From NCBI RefSeq assembly GCF_001428485.1, contig NZ_LMHS01000002.1:72415-136414 (forward strand): DNA of 64,000 bases, read 5' to 3'. The notes under the pieces are model-generated. The model had not been told where the DNA came from, did no database searches, and was given only the letters and a program-made list of their open reading frames with translations. Shown here in pieces: positions 9,171-18,384 of the stretch. Within the stretch, counting starts at the first letter, position 1, and each line of letters opens with the position of its first letter. The translations under genes were made by a program, and so were the position numbers. This DNA comes from Microbacterium sp. Root180 (lineage in GTDB: Bacteria > Actinomycetota > Actinomycetes > Actinomycetales > Microbacteriaceae).

Positions 9171-10268
9171 GTGACGACGTATCTCCTCGCCGGCGGCGGC
9201 ACTGCCGGACACGTCAATCCGCTGCTCGCCGTTGCCGACGCACTGCGTGAGCGGGAGCCGGATGCCGAGATCCTCGTCCTCGGAACGCGCGAGGGCCTGG
9301 AGGCCCGACTCGTGCCGGAGCGCGGATACGAGCTGCTGTTCGTCGACAAGGTGCCTTTCCCGCGCCGCCCCGATCGCGCTTCGGCATCGTTCCCGGTGCG
9401 GTTCCCGCGGGCCGTGGCGCAGGTGCGCGAGCACCTGAGAACCCGTGGTGTGGACGTGGTCGTCGGCTTCGGCGGCTACGCGTCGGCGCCCGCCTACGTG
9501 GCCGCGCGGCGGGCTCGCGTCCCGTTCGTGGTGCACGAGGCGAACGCCCGCCCCGGCATGGCGAATGTCCTCGGTGCGCGCACGGCGGCCAAGGTCGGCG
9601 TGGCGTTCGAGGGCACCCCGCTCAAGCGCTCCCACGTGGTCGGCATGCCGTTGCGACGTGAGATCGTCGACCTCGACCGCAGCGCGCGGCGCGGCGAGGC
9701 CGCCGCCCACTTCGGGCTGGATGCTTCGCGTCCGGTGCTGCTCGTGTTCGGCGGATCGCTCGGTGCCCAGCGCTTGAACGAGGCGTTCGGCGCGGGCCAC
9801 GGCGAGGCATGGCGCGACGTGCTCGACGCAGGGTGGCAGCTGCTCCACGTCACGGGCGAGCGCTCCGACCTGCCCGACCCCGGTGCGCCGGGTTACGCCG
9901 TCCGCCGCTACGTCGATCGGATGGACCTCGCCTTCGCCCTCGCCGATCTGGTGGTCTCCCGCGCCGGTGCCGCGACCGTGAGCGAGATCAGCGCCCTCGG
10001 CATTCCGGCCGTGTACGTGCCGTACGCGGTCGGCAACGGCGAACAGGCGCTCAACGCGTCCTCGGCGGTCCGCGCCGGCGCCGCCATCCTCATCGCCGAT
10101 GCCGAGCTCACGGGCGATCGGGTGCGGTCCGAGATCGTCCCGCTTCTTGCGGACGAGCCGCGGCGCGCGGCGATGACCGAGGCAGCGGCATCCGTGGGAA
10201 CCCGCACCGGCACCGAAAGCCTCGTCGCCCTCATCGACCAGGCGCTGGATCGCCCCGCGGCGGGCTGA
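9171..10268 (+). CDS. murG: UDP-GlcNAc--undecaprenyl-PP-MurNAc-pentapeptide GlcNAc transferase MurG
   Basis: GT-B glycosyltransferase of 365 residues that converts lipid I to lipid II on the inner membrane face. The N-terminal glycine-rich loop GGGTAGHVNPLLA, the central VVGFGGYASAPAYVAA and HEANARPGMAN segments, and the donor-site SRAGAATVSEISALGIPAVYVP motif are all present. The GTG start directly precedes TYLLAGGGTAGH, as expected. It lies 37 bases after ftsW, with its own -10-like hexamer just upstream. Confidence 0.95.
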   Translation: MTTYLLAGGGTAGHVNPLLAVADALREREPDAEILVLGTREGLEARLVPERGYELLFVDKVPFPRRPDRASASFPVRFPRAVAQVREHLRTRGVDVVVGFGGYASAPAYVAARRARVPFVVHEANARPGMANVLGARTAAKVGVAFEGTPLKRSHVVGMPLRREIVDLDRSARRGEAAAHFGLDASRPVLLVFGGSLGAQRLNEAFGAGHGEAWRDVLDAGWQLLHVTGERSDLPDPGAPGYAVRRYVDRMDLAFALADLVVSRAGAATVSEISALGIPAVYVPYAVGNGEQALNASSAVRAGAAILIADAELTGDRVRSEIVPLLADEPRRAAMTEAAASVGTRTGTESLVALIDQALDRPAAG

Positions 10269-10319
10269 CGCCGGTCCGCCCGCCCAGCGCGCCGGGGCCG
10301 CGGGGACGGTGGGCCAACT

Positions 10320-10325
10320 TAGGAT
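10320..10325 (+). promoter_or_regulatory. -10-like hexamer TAGGAT before murC
   Basis: TAGGAT ends nine bases before the murC ATG, in a 66-base gap after murG. There is no convincing Shine-Dalgarno sequence, so a leaderless or very short leader transcript is inferred. Confidence 0.45.
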
Positions 10326-10334
10326 TGACGGGTC

Positions 10335-11759
10335 ATGATCAGACCCGACCTCTCCCTTCCCATCCCCGAGAACATCGAGGCCGCGCACTTCATCGGCATC
10401 GGCGGATCGGGCATGTCCGGACTCGCGCGCATGTTCCTGGAGCGCGGCATCCGCGTCTCGGGCTCGGACCGCGCCGACAGCCGGGCGCTGCGAGAACTCG
10501 CGGAGCTCGGCGCGACCGTCCACGTCGGACATGACGCCGCGAATCTGGGCGACGACGTCGACACGGTCGTGCACACGGGCGCGATCTGGCCGGAGAACCC
10601 GGAGTTCCTGCTCGCGAAGGAGCGCGGCCTCCACGTCATCCACCGTTCGCAGGCGCTGCACTGGCTCATCGGCGGACGCCGCCTGGTGTCGGTGGCCGGC
10701 GCGCACGGCAAGACGACTTCGACGGGAATGATCGTCACCGCCCTGCGCGCGCTGGATGCCGATCCGACGTTCGTCAACGGCGGAGTGATCGCGCAGCTCG
10801 GCGTCTCGAGCGGCACCGGATCGGACGACCTCTTCGTCATCGAAGCCGACGAGTCCGACGGCACGTTCCTCCTGTACGACACCTCGGTCGCGCTGATCAC
10901 GAACGTCGATCCCGACCACCTCGACCACTGGGGCTCGCGCGACGCGTTCTACGACGCATTCGCGCGCTTCGGGGACCGCGCCCGCGAAGCCGTCGTGATC
11001 TCGGCGGACGACGACGGGGCGCGACGGGTGACGGCACGGCTCACCCACGCCCACGTGGTCACGTTCGGCGAATCCGCCGATGCGACGGTGCGCGTCGGCG
11101 ACATCCGCACCGATGGGCCGGTGTCGTTCGCGATCACGCATGACGGGACGACGGTCGCGGGGCGCCTCGCCGTGCCCGGGACCCACAACGCGATCAACGC
11201 CGCGGGCGCCGTCGCGGTCCTGCTCACGCTCGGGTTCGCCCTCGAGCCTGCGGTGCGCGCCGTCGAGGGGTTCGCCGGCACCCTGCGGCGGTTCGAACTG
11301 CACGGCGCGCGCCGGGGCGTCAGCGTGTACGACGACTACGCGCATCACCCGACCGAGGTCGAGGCGGCCCTCGTCGCGGCCCGCACGGTCGTGGGCGACG
11401 GACGCATCATCGCGATCCAGCAGCCGCACACCTACTCCCGCACGCAGGAGATGTACCGCGAGTTCGCCCAGGTGCTCGAGGACCACGCCGACCACACCGT
11501 GATGCTCGACGTCTACGGGGCACGCGAGGACCCCGTGCCGGGCGTGACCGGGGCGCTGGTGAGTGATGCCTTCGCCGATCCCGCGCACGTGCACTACGTG
11601 CCGGACTGGCAGGAGGCCGCGGACTACACGGCGTCGGTGGCTCGCGACGGCGACTTCGTCATCACCCTGGGGTGCGGGAACGTGAATCTCATCATTCCGC
11701 AGGTGCTCGAAGCGCTCGACAGCATCGGGCCCGCGGGCGCCGCGGACGCGGGGGAGTAG
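10335..11759 (+). CDS. murC: UDP-N-acetylmuramate--L-alanine ligase MurC
   Basis: Ligase of 474 residues that adds the first peptide-stem amino acid to UDP-MurNAc. The N-terminal motif [21 protein letters not shown] binds UDP. The P-loop [11 protein letters not shown] is near residue 121. [10 protein letters not shown] and [16 protein letters not shown] are classic MurC signatures. MurC normally adds L-Ala; group B walls often have glycine here, which cannot be judged from sequence. ftsQ begins 6 bases downstream. Confidence 0.95.
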   Translation: MIRPDLSLPIPENIEAAHFIGIGGSGMSGLARMFLERGIRVSGSDRADSRALRELAELGATVHVGHDAANLGDDVDTVVHTGAIWPENPEFLLAKERGLHVIHRSQALHWLIGGRRLVSVAGAHGKTTSTGMIVTALRALDADPTFVNGGVIAQLGVSSGTGSDDLFVIEADESDGTFLLYDTSVALITNVDPDHLDHWGSRDAFYDAFARFGDRAREAVVISADDDGARRVTARLTHAHVVTFGESADATVRVGDIRTDGPVSFAITHDGTTVAGRLAVPGTHNAINAAGAVAVLLTLGFALEPAVRAVEGFAGTLRRFELHGARRGVSVYDDYAHHPTEVEAALVAARTVVGDGRIIAIQQPHTYSRTQEMYREFAQVLEDHADHTVMLDVYGAREDPVPGVTGALVSDAFADPAHVHYVPDWQEAADYTASVARDGDFVITLGCGNVNLIIPQVLEALDSIGPAGAADAGE

Positions 11760-11765
11760 GAGCGG

Positions 11766-12743
11766 ATGCGCCGCCCGTCACCGCTGCCGCCGCCCGTGCG
11801 CGGCGAGGCGAGTGTCGCTGCGCCGTCGCGAGCGGCCGCGCCGGGAATCCCCGCGGACGACCTGCGCGAGGAGGGTGACCGCACCGCGCCGGTGATCCCG
11901 CTCACGGGCTCGGCGCCGCGGCCGGGCGCCGACGCGCCGTCGGCGCCGCCGCTGCCGGAGTCCGCGCCCGACTCCGACGCGGTCGGCTGGCGCGAGGTAT
12001 GGGGCGCGGCGCGCGCGCGCCGGAAGGCACTGCGTGCGGAGGTCCGCCGCTTCACGGCCCGCCAGCGCCGCCGCCGCGCGGTGTGGCTCGGCGCCGCGGC
12101 GGCCGTCGTGGTCTTGGCGCTCGGAACGCTCGGCGCGGCCTACAGCCCGCTGTTCGCCGTCGAGACGATCACGGTGATCGGCGCCGAGCAGCTCGACGAG
12201 GCGCAGGTGGCGACAGCGCTCGAGGGTCAGGTCGGCACGCCGATCCCGCTCGTCGACGAGAGCGCCGTCAAGGCGGCGCTGATCGCGTTCCCGCTGGTCG
12301 AGTCGTACACGCTCGAGGCGCGCCCTCCGCACGAGCTGGTCGTGCGCCTCGTCGAGCGCACCCCGATCGGGGTCATCGAGACGCGGGCCGGAGCGACGGT
12401 CGTCGACGCGGCCGGCGTCGCGCTCTCGACCGCGACCGAGCCGCCCGCGGGACTTCCCGTGCTCGAGATCCGGGGCGGCGTGGGATCGGACGCATTCCTC
12501 GCCGCGGGCCAGGTCATGCACTCCCTGCCCGCCGACATCCGCGCGCAGGTCACGCGGGTCACCGCGAGCACACCGGACGATGTCACGCTCACCCTCGGGG
12601 CGACCGGCACCGACGTCGTGTGGGGGAGCGCGGAGCGCTCCGCCGACAAGGCGGTCGTGCTGGCGAGGATCATGACGGCGCGTCCGCCGGCCTCGGTCCG
12701 GCAGTACGACGTGTCGTCGCCGAACGCCGTCGTCGTCCGCTGA
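11766..12743 (+). CDS. ftsQ: Cell division protein FtsQ (DivIB) with POTRA domain
   Basis: Bitopic divisome protein of 325 residues. A long Pro/Ala-rich, likely disordered cytoplasmic tail (about residues 1-75) and a basic segment (RRKALRAEVRRFTARQRRRR) precede one membrane helix (about 104-124). A POTRA domain (about 128-197, FAVETITVIGAEQLDEAQV) and the FtsQ beta domain follow. FtsQ binds FtsL/FtsB and regulates septal synthesis. It lies 6 bases after murC and before ftsZ, the standard position. The cytoplasmic tail is longer than in enteric FtsQ, as is common in actinobacteria. Confidence 0.9.
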   Translation: MRRPSPLPPPVRGEASVAAPSRAAAPGIPADDLREEGDRTAPVIPLTGSAPRPGADAPSAPPLPESAPDSDAVGWREVWGAARARRKALRAEVRRFTARQRRRRAVWLGAAAAVVVLALGTLGAAYSPLFAVETITVIGAEQLDEAQVATALEGQVGTPIPLVDESAVKAALIAFPLVESYTLEARPPHELVVRLVERTPIGVIETRAGATVVDAAGVALSTATEPPAGLPVLEIRGGVGSDAFLAAGQVMHSLPADIRAQVTRVTASTPDDVTLTLGATGTDVVWGSAERSADKAVVLARIMTARPPASVRQYDVSSPNAVVVR

Positions 12744-12787
12744 CGTCTCGACGGCACGGATCTGCGGCGGGATGTCGCGACACGCCC

Positions 12788-12806
12788 GCACGGCTCCGCG
12801 CCGTGC
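12788..12806 (+). terminator. Small GC hairpin after ftsQ
   Basis: A perfect 7-bp stem (GCACGGC/GCCGTGC) with a 5-base loop lies 45 bases after the ftsQ stop. It has no T-tract. It may attenuate read-through into ftsZ, or be part of the ftsZ leader. Confidence 0.35.
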
Positions 12807-12827
12807 CGCGGCATCCGCTTACTTTCA

Positions 12828-12873
12828 ATGCAGGAATTGCATACTCGGCAATTCTTTATACCTCTACTAGAGG
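12828..12873 (+). promoter_or_regulatory. AT-rich ftsZ upstream region with stacked palindromes
   Basis: This is an AT-rich island in an otherwise very GC-rich region. It holds two mutually exclusive inverted repeats that share TTGCAT: ATGCA (12828-12832)/TGCAT (12838-12842), and GAATTGC (12834-12840)/GCAATTC (12848-12854). A perfect 13-base palindrome, CCTCTACTAGAGG, follows at 12861-12873. Candidate -35 and -10 elements (TTGCAT, CATACT, TTTATA) lie inside, but none has ideal spacing. The dedicated ftsZ promoter and a repressor site, or a leader RNA structure, probably lie here. Confidence 0.5.
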
Positions 12874-12912
12874 TTGAAGGTTTAGACAGGGTCCAGGGCT
12901 ACGGAGGCCGGC

Positions 12913-14052
12913 ATGAGCCAGAACCAGAACTACCTCGCCGTCATCAAGGTGGTCGGAGTCGGCGGAGGCGGCGTGAACGCCGTCAACCGGATGATCGAGC
13001 TCGGACTCCGAGGCGTCGAATTCATCGCGGTGAACACCGACGCGCAGGCGCTCCTGATGAGCGACGCCGACGTCAAGCTCGACGTCGGCCGCGAGCTCAC
13101 CCGCGGACTCGGTGCAGGCGCCGACCCCGAGGTGGGTCGTCGCGCCGCCGAGGACCACGCCGAAGAGATCGAGGAAGCCCTGCGGGGCGCCGACATGGTC
13201 TTCGTCACCGCGGGCGAAGGCGGCGGCACGGGCACGGGCGGCGCGCCCGTCGTCGCGAAGATCGCCAAGTCGATCGGCGCGCTCACTATCGGCGTTGTGA
13301 CGAAGCCGTTCTCGTTCGAGGGCCGCCGTCGACAGCAGCAGGCCGAGACGGGCGTCGCGAAGCTCAAGGAAGAGGTCGACACGCTCATCGTGGTGCCGAA
13401 CGACCGACTCCTCGAGATCAGCGACCGCGGCATCTCGATGATCGAGGCGTTCGCCACCGCCGACCAGGTGCTCCTCGCCGGCGTGCAGGGAATCACCGAC
13501 CTCATCACGACTCCGGGTCTGATCAACCTCGACTTCGCCGACGTCAAGTCGGTCATGCAGGGAGCAGGGTCCGCGCTCATGGGCATCGGGTCCGCGCGCG
13601 GCGCCGATCGGGCCATCAAGGCGGCCGAGCTCGCGGTCGAGTCGCCGCTCCTCGAGGCCTCGATCGAGGGTGCGCACGGCGTGCTCCTGTCGGTCCAGGG
13701 CGGATCGAATCTCGGCATCTTCGAGATCAACGACGCCGCACAGCTCGTCAAGGAGGCCGCACACCCCGAGGCGAACATCATCTTCGGCACGGTCATCGAC
13801 GACACGCTCGGCGACGAGGTGCGCGTGACCGTGATCGCGGCCGGATTCGACGGCGGCGAACCGCAGCAGCGCATCGAGCCGATCACGGCTGCACGCGTCG
13901 TCGCGGCGCCCGCGGTGCCCGCGCTGTCGGCAGACGAGGCTGCGAAGGACCACGAGGCGGAGCCGGTGCCCGTCGGGGCATCGCTGCCGGAGACGTCGTT
14001 CGACTCGGCCTTCGGCGACGACGACCTCGACATCCCCGACTTCCTCAAGTAG
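12913..14052 (+). CDS. ftsZ: Cell division GTPase FtsZ
   Basis: Tubulin-like GTPase of 379 residues that forms the Z-ring. The tubulin signature [12 protein letters not shown] is near residue 100, NRMIELG and VNTDAQAL are at the N-terminus, and the T7-loop region [11 protein letters not shown] is present. The C-terminal linker is short and ends with [11 protein letters not shown], the conserved tail that binds SepF and FtsW in actinobacteria. A strong GGAGG ribosome site at 12903-12907 precedes the ATG. Its 169-base upstream region differs in base composition and carries palindromes, consistent with separate regulation. Confidence 0.98.
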   Translation: MSQNQNYLAVIKVVGVGGGGVNAVNRMIELGLRGVEFIAVNTDAQALLMSDADVKLDVGRELTRGLGAGADPEVGRRAAEDHAEEIEEALRGADMVFVTAGEGGGTGTGGAPVVAKIAKSIGALTIGVVTKPFSFEGRRRQQQAETGVAKLKEEVDTLIVVPNDRLLEISDRGISMIEAFATADQVLLAGVQGITDLITTPGLINLDFADVKSVMQGAGSALMGIGSARGADRAIKAAELAVESPLLEASIEGAHGVLLSVQGGSNLGIFEINDAAQLVKEAAHPEANIIFGTVIDDTLGDEVRVTVIAAGFDGGEPQQRIEPITAARVVAAPAVPALSADEAAKDHEAEPVPVGASLPETSFDSAFGDDDLDIPDFLK

Positions 14053-14085
14053 ACAAGCCCTCGCCGGGCTCAGGAGCGATACGCC

Positions 14086-14793
14086 GTGCCACCGTCCCCC
14101 GAGCCCACCCAGGCACTGGCCGCCAGGCTCGCCGACGTCGACGCCCGCATCGCGGACGCGGCGGCGGCGGCCGGGCGACGCCCTGCGGAGATCACGAGGA
14201 TCGTCGTCACCAAGTTCCACCCCGCCGCGCTCGTGGAGGACTTGTACTCGCTCGGCGTGCGCGACATGGGGGAGAACCGGCAGCAGGAGTTCTCGGCGAA
14301 GGCCGACGAGGTCGGCCCGCTCGAGGGTCTTCGCTGGCACTTCATCGGACAGGCGCAGACCAACAAGGCGCGGGCGATCCGGTCCGCAGCATCCGTCGTC
14401 CATTCGGTCGACCGTGCGCGGCTCGCCGACGCGCTCGACGCGGCGGGCTCCCCAGGGGCGCCCACGCTCGACGTGCTGCTGCAGGTGAACCTCACCGACG
14501 ACCCCGGCCGAGGCGGCACCACCGCCGACGACCTGGAGTCGCTCGCCGCCCACGTCGCCGGGCTGCCGACGCTGCGCGTGCGCGGGATCATGGCGGTCGC
14601 CCCGCTCGAGGTGCCGGCGGACCGTGCATTCGAGCGTCTCCCGCAGCTCTCCGCGACCGTGCGGCGGGTCGTCCCCGAGGCGTCGTGGATCTCCGCGGGG
14701 ATGACCGCGGACTTCGCCGAGGCGATCGCCGCCGGCGCGACACACCTACGGATCGGCTCGGCAATCACGGGCCCGCGACCCGAGCGCGGTTAA
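14086..14793 (+). CDS. YggS-family pyridoxal-5'-phosphate homeostasis protein (PLPBP)
   Basis: Non-catalytic PLP-binding protein of 235 residues with a fold like bacterial alanine racemase. The PLP lysine lies in [20 protein letters not shown], and [27 protein letters not shown] and the final [21 protein letters not shown] are family signatures. It lies between ftsZ and sepF, the usual place in Gram-positives. The GTG at 14086 has an AGGAG ribosome site. The pgeF/laccase-domain gene often found between ftsZ and this gene is absent. Confidence 0.92.
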   Translation: MPPSPEPTQALAARLADVDARIADAAAAAGRRPAEITRIVVTKFHPAALVEDLYSLGVRDMGENRQQEFSAKADEVGPLEGLRWHFIGQAQTNKARAIRSAASVVHSVDRARLADALDAAGSPGAPTLDVLLQVNLTDDPGRGGTTADDLESLAAHVAGLPTLRVRGIMAVAPLEVPADRAFERLPQLSATVRRVVPEASWISAGMTADFAEAIAAGATHLRIGSAITGPRPERG

Positions 14794-14825
14794 CCTCGGA
14801 ACAGATGAGCACTACGGAGGATGCG

Positions 14826-15287
14826 ATGTCGAACCCGCTCAAGAAGACCATGGTGTACCTGGGCCTCGCCGATGAGGAAGAGGTCTACGACGAGCCCGCG
14901 CCGCAGCCGCGCGCGCGCAAGAGCGATGCGGTCGTAGAGAAGGCGGCGCCGGTGACTCCGATCCACCGCCCCGCCGTGGTGCGTCAGCCCGCGCCAGCCG
15001 CGATCAACGAGATCGTCACCGTGCACCCCAAGCAGTACCGCGATGCGCAGGTCATCGCCGAGAACTTCCGCGACGGCATCCCCGTCATCATCAACCTCTC
15101 CCAGATGAGCGATGCCGACGCGCGCCGCCTCATCGATTTCGCGAGCGGTCTCTCGCTGGGCCTGTACGGCCGCATCGAACGCGTGACGAGCAAGGTCTTC
15201 CTGCTCTCGCCCGAGAACGTCGCCGTGTCGGGTGACGGGGCGGTCGCGCAGGCCGATCCGGAATCGGTTCCCTTCTCACAGCCGTAG
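14826..15287 (+). CDS. sepF: Cell division protein SepF
   Basis: Protein of 153 residues that anchors FtsZ to the membrane in actinobacteria. The N-terminus [19 protein letters not shown] is the amphipathic membrane-binding region. A linker rich in Pro, Ala and Arg follows, then the SepF core (about residues 55-140) with [32 protein letters not shown] and [15 protein letters not shown]. An upstream in-frame ATG exists at 14805, but a GGAGG ribosome site five bases before 14826 and the conserved N-terminus favour 14826. Confidence 0.93.
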   Translation: MSNPLKKTMVYLGLADEEEVYDEPAPQPRARKSDAVVEKAAPVTPIHRPAVVRQPAPAAINEIVTVHPKQYRDAQVIAENFRDGIPVIINLSQMSDADARRLIDFASGLSLGLYGRIERVTSKVFLLSPENVAVSGDGAVAQADPESVPFSQP

Positions 15288-15290
15288 TCT
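15285..15290 (+). promoter_or_regulatory. -10-like hexamer TAGTCT before yggT
   Basis: TAGTCT overlaps the sepF stop codon and ends six bases before the GTG of the next gene. There is no Shine-Dalgarno sequence, suggesting a leaderless internal promoter. Confidence 0.45.
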
Positions 15291-15296
15291 GGATCC

Positions 15297-15596
15297 GTGC
15301 CCGTCGTTCAGTTCATCGCCTCGATCCTCAATCTGGCGCTCCTCCTCTATGTCTTCGTGCTGCTCGCGCGGCTGATCATCGACTGGATCCCGTTCTTCAA
15401 CCGCGAGTGGCGTCCGCGCGGCGCGGGCCTCGTCGCCGCCGAGCTGGTCTACACCGTCACCGATCCGCCGATCAGGCTCTTCCGGCGCTTCATCCCGCCG
15501 TTGCGCGTCGGCGCCATCGCGATCGACTTCGGCTTCGCGCTGACGATGCTGCTCTGCTTCATCCTGCTCAGCGTGACGCGAGCCATCGCGAGCTGA
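15297..15596 (+). CDS. YggT-family membrane protein
   Basis: Small membrane protein of 99 residues with two hydrophobic segments (about 5-27 and 75-96). The family signature between them includes LIIDWIPFFNREWRP and the VYTVTDPPIRLFRRFIPP segment. The family sits between sepF and divIVA in most actinobacteria and firmicutes. It is linked to envelope and division maintenance, but its exact role is not established. GTG start with no ribosome site, probably leaderless. Confidence 0.9.
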   Translation: MPVVQFIASILNLALLLYVFVLLARLIIDWIPFFNREWRPRGAGLVAAELVYTVTDPPIRLFRRFIPPLRVGAIAIDFGFALTMLLCFILLSVTRAIAS

Positions 15597-15624
15597 CCCG
15601 CCACTCCCGGGCACGCCGAACTCC

Positions 15625-15655
15625 TTCGACACTCCCGGCGACCCGCGGCTATGCT
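15625..15655 (+). promoter_or_regulatory. Candidate promoter for divIVA
   Basis: TTCGAC (15625-15630) and TATGCT (15650-15655) are separated by 19 bases in the 136-base gap before divIVA. The predicted leader is about 70 bases, and a GAAAGAGG ribosome site precedes the ATG. A dedicated strong promoter suits a highly expressed protein. Confidence 0.45.
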
Positions 15656-15732
15656 GGGCTGATACGACCAGCCGCCGGCGGGTCAACCCCCGACATCGGC
15701 CAGCGACCTGAGCGCTCGAAAGAGGAATCACC

Positions 15733-16332
15733 ATGGCATTGACCCCTGATGACGTCGTCACCAAGCAGTTCCAGCACGTCCGCTTCAAGGAGGGTTTCGA
15801 CCCGGATGAGGTCGACGACTTCCTCGACGAGATCGTGGTCGAGTGGCGCAAGGCCCTCGCTGAGAACGAGGAGCTGAAGGCCAAGCTCGCCGCGTACGAG
15901 TCCGGCGACGCCCCGGCGCCCGCCGCAGAGCCCGTCGCCGCAGAGCCCGTCGCCGCTGCTCCCGCGCCCGCTCCCGCCCCGGCAGTCGCCGACGCCGCCG
16001 CGCCCGGTGCCGCCAGCGCCGGCATCATCGAGCTGGCCCAGCGCCTGCACGACGAGCACGTCGCCGAGGGCCTCGCACAGCGCGACCAGCTCGTCGCCGA
16101 CGCCAAGGCCCAGGCCGCCTCGATCATCAACGACGCAGAGACGCGCGGTCGCGAAGAGATCGCCAAGCTCGACCGCGAGCGCACGCAGCTCGAGGGCCGC
16201 ATCGCCGAGCTCCGCAACTTCGAGCGCGACTACCGCGCGCAGCTGCGCAGCTACATCGAGGGCAAGCTGCGCGACCTCGAGACGACGGCCACGACGTCGG
16301 GCTCGACGCCCGTGTCGGCCATCGGTCTCTAG
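15733..16332 (+). CDS. divIVA: DivIVA / Wag31 polar growth and septum-site protein
   Basis: Coiled-coil scaffold of 199 residues that marks poles and negatively curved membrane and directs tip growth in actinobacteria. The N-terminal membrane-binding domain is typical: MALTPDDVVTKQFQHVRFKE followed by GFDPDEVDDFLDEIV. A first coiled coil (about 38-60) is followed by an Ala/Pro linker with a duplicated AAEPVA unit. A second long coiled coil covers about residues 98-185. It is shorter than mycobacterial Wag31. A ribosome site GAAAGAGG lies before the ATG. Confidence 0.94.
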   Translation: MALTPDDVVTKQFQHVRFKEGFDPDEVDDFLDEIVVEWRKALAENEELKAKLAAYESGDAPAPAAEPVAAEPVAAAPAPAPAPAVADAAAPGAASAGIIELAQRLHDEHVAEGLAQRDQLVADAKAQAASIINDAETRGREEIAKLDRERTQLEGRIAELRNFERDYRAQLRSYIEGKLRDLETTATTSGSTPVSAIGL

Positions 16333-16341
16333 GCCGGTCCT

Positions 16342-16962
16342 TTGACGGGCCGACCCCCCCTTCACAAGGCGGCGGCCGGCACCATCATCGCGCTTCTCGC
16401 GGTGCTGGTGCTGGCCGCCGACCAGTTCACGAAGCACCTCGCCCTCGAGAATCTGCCGTACGAGCAGCCGGTCCCGGTGATCGGCGACTTCCTGATCTTC
16501 TATCTCGTCCGCAATCCCGGTGCGGCCTTCTCGCTCGGCGAGGAGGTGACCTGGGTGTTCACGATCGCCCTGGCCGCCGTCGCGGTCACCATCGCCTGGC
16601 TCGCGGCGACGCGCGTCCGTTCGCGGCTGTGGGCCGTGGTCCTCGGACTGCTGCTCGGAGGCGTGCTCGGCAACCTCACCGACCGGATGTTCCGCGAGCC
16701 GGGCTTCCCGGTGGGGCACGTCATCGACTTCATCAACACCCCGTGGATGATGCCGGCGATCTACAACGTCGCGGACATCTTCATCGTGACGATGATGATC
16801 GGCGTCGCACTCCTGGTGCTCATCGGCCGCCATCTCGACGGCACGCGCGAGGCGCGGAAGGCGGTGGATGCCGCGACCGGCCGGTCCGCCGCGACCGACG
16901 AGCCGGCAGGCTCGCCTGACGAGGACACGGATGCCGCGGCATCCGGTCCTGCGAAGGACTGA
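16342..16962 (+). CDS. lspA: Lipoprotein signal peptidase LspA
   Basis: Type II signal peptidase of 206 residues that cleaves prolipoproteins at the lipobox after lipidation. It has four membrane helices, the first beginning about residue 12. The catalytic aspartates lie in GNLTDRM and YNVADIFIV, and RNPGAAFS is the third conserved block. The start appears to be TTG at 16342, since no ATG or GTG occurs before the first helix. The C-terminal 40 residues are hydrophilic and Ala/Asp-rich. The downstream pseudouridine synthase gene starts after one base. Confidence 0.92.
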   Translation: MTGRPPLHKAAAGTIIALLAVLVLAADQFTKHLALENLPYEQPVPVIGDFLIFYLVRNPGAAFSLGEEVTWVFTIALAAVAVTIAWLAATRVRSRLWAVVLGLLLGGVLGNLTDRMFREPGFPVGHVIDFINTPWMMPAIYNVADIFIVTMMIGVALLVLIGRHLDGTREARKAVDAATGRSAATDEPAGSPDEDTDAAASGPAKD

Positions 16963-16963
16963 C

Positions 16964-17884
16964 ATGGAGTCGCGGAGCCTTCCCGTTCCGGACGGCCTGG
17001 ACGGTGTGCGCGTCGACGCCGCCCTGGCGAAGATGCTCGGGTTCTCGCGCACCTTCGCGGCCGAGGTGGCCGAGGCGGGCGGCGTGGCGATGGACGGGCG
17101 CGTGCTCGCGAAGTCCGACAAGCTGCGCGGCGGCGCATGGCTCGATGTCGACTGGGCTCCCCGGGAGGAGGCGCGGGTCATCCCCGTCGAGGTTCCCGAT
17201 CTGGGCATCGTGTACGACGACGACGAGATCGTCGTGGTCGACAAGCCGACAGGCGTCGCAGCGCACCCGTCGGTGGGCTGGGAAGGCCCGACCGTGCTGG
17301 GCGCTCTCGCAGCCGGCGGGTACCGCATCGCGACGACCGGCGCGGCCGAGCGGCAGGGGGTGGTGCACCGTCTCGACGTCGGAACGAGCGGGCTCATGGT
17401 CGTCGCCAAGACCGAACGTGCCTACACCGCGCTGAAGCGCGCGTTCAAGGAGCGCGAGGTCGAGAAGATCTATCACGCAGTCGTGCAGGGCCATCCCGAC
17501 CCGCTGGCGGGGACCATCGACGCGCCGATCGGCCGTCATGCGAGCCACTCGTGGAAGTTCGCCGTCACCCCTGACGGCAAGGATTCCGTGACTCATTACG
17601 AGACGCTCGAGGCGTTTCCTCGCGCATCGCTCCTCGAGATCCACCTCGAGACCGGGCGCACGCATCAGATCCGCGTCCACATGGCCGCGCACCGGCATCC
17701 GTGCGTGGGCGACCCCCTCTACGGCGCCGACCCGACGCTGTCGGCCCGGCTCGGGCTCACCCGCCAGTGGCTTCATGCGCACGAGTTGTCGTTCACGCAT
17801 CCGGCGTCGGGCGAATGGGTGACGTTCAGGTCGGAGTACCCGGCCGATCTCGCCCACGCCCTCGCAGTGCTCCGCGGCGAATAG
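16964..17884 (+). CDS. RluA-family 23S rRNA pseudouridine synthase (RluD-like)
   Basis: Protein of 306 residues that isomerises uridine to pseudouridine in large-subunit rRNA. The N-terminal S4-type RNA-binding region (about 12-75) precedes the catalytic domain. The active-site motif [16 protein letters not shown] carries the catalytic Asp, and [26 protein letters not shown] is the second family block. RluD is a likely specificity, but RluA-family substrates cannot be told apart with certainty. It starts one base after lspA, a pair conserved across actinobacteria. Confidence 0.9.
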   Translation: MESRSLPVPDGLDGVRVDAALAKMLGFSRTFAAEVAEAGGVAMDGRVLAKSDKLRGGAWLDVDWAPREEARVIPVEVPDLGIVYDDDEIVVVDKPTGVAAHPSVGWEGPTVLGALAAGGYRIATTGAAERQGVVHRLDVGTSGLMVVAKTERAYTALKRAFKEREVEKIYHAVVQGHPDPLAGTIDAPIGRHASHSWKFAVTPDGKDSVTHYETLEAFPRASLLEIHLETGRTHQIRVHMAAHRHPCVGDPLYGADPTLSARLGLTRQWLHAHELSFTHPASGEWVTFRSEYPADLAHALAVLRGE

Positions 17885-17924
17885 GGCGGATGCGCGCGTC
17901 GGATGCCGGTGGCAGGCTGTCTGC

Positions 17925-18383
17925 ATGACGACACCCTTGCCCGACACCCTGCGCCGACGCTTCGCCCGGGCGAACGAGCTGTACGCGGACCTGGTCGCCG
18001 AGCTGCCCGCGTCCTCACTCGGAGCGCGTCTGCGGGAGCTGCCCTCCGACTCGATCCAGAACCAGCTGCGGTGCGTCGTCGGCGCCCGCGAGAGCTACAC
18101 GGCAGCCGCGCGCGCCGGGTCCTGGCAGGGCTTCGCCTCGTCTCTCGACCGCGTCCCGACGGGAGATGCCGACGCCGTGCGTGCGGCAGTGCACCGCAGC
18201 CACGAGGTCGTCGATGAGTTCCTCGACGACCTCGATCCCGCCGACGACTACGCCGTCGATCAGGCTCTCTCGCTGCTCGAGCATGAGACCCAGCACCACG
18301 GCCAGCTCATCCGGTACCTGTACGGGCTGGGCATCCCGCGACCGGAGTCCTGGCAGCGGCAGTACGCCCTCGACGAGGGCTGA
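17925..18383 (+). CDS. DinB-like superfamily protein
   Basis: Protein of 152 residues predicted to be an all-helical four-helix bundle of the DinB/YfiT-like type. Near the C-terminus HETQHHGQLIRYLYGL carries histidines in the position of the metal-binding residues of the family. QNQLRCVVGARESYTAA matches the second helix. Known members include thiol-dependent transferases such as mycothiol- or bacillithiol-using enzymes. No specific function can be assigned. A degenerate CAGGCT ends six bases before the ATG. The GNAT gene follows after one base. Confidence 0.65.
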   Translation: MTTPLPDTLRRRFARANELYADLVAELPASSLGARLRELPSDSIQNQLRCVVGARESYTAAARAGSWQGFASSLDRVPTGDADAVRAAVHRSHEVVDEFLDDLDPADDYAVDQALSLLEHETQHHGQLIRYLYGLGIPRPESWQRQYALDEG

Positions 18384-18384
18384 C

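Noticed and set aside
8973..11594. Long - strand open frame opposite murG and murC (873 codons)
   Set aside because: Same composition-driven shadow pattern; murG and murC motifs on the + strand are complete.
15903..15985. Tandem repeat in divIVA as a CRISPR or minisatellite
   Set aside because: It encodes an in-frame Ala/Pro-rich linker (AAEPVA duplicated), a usual feature of this protein.
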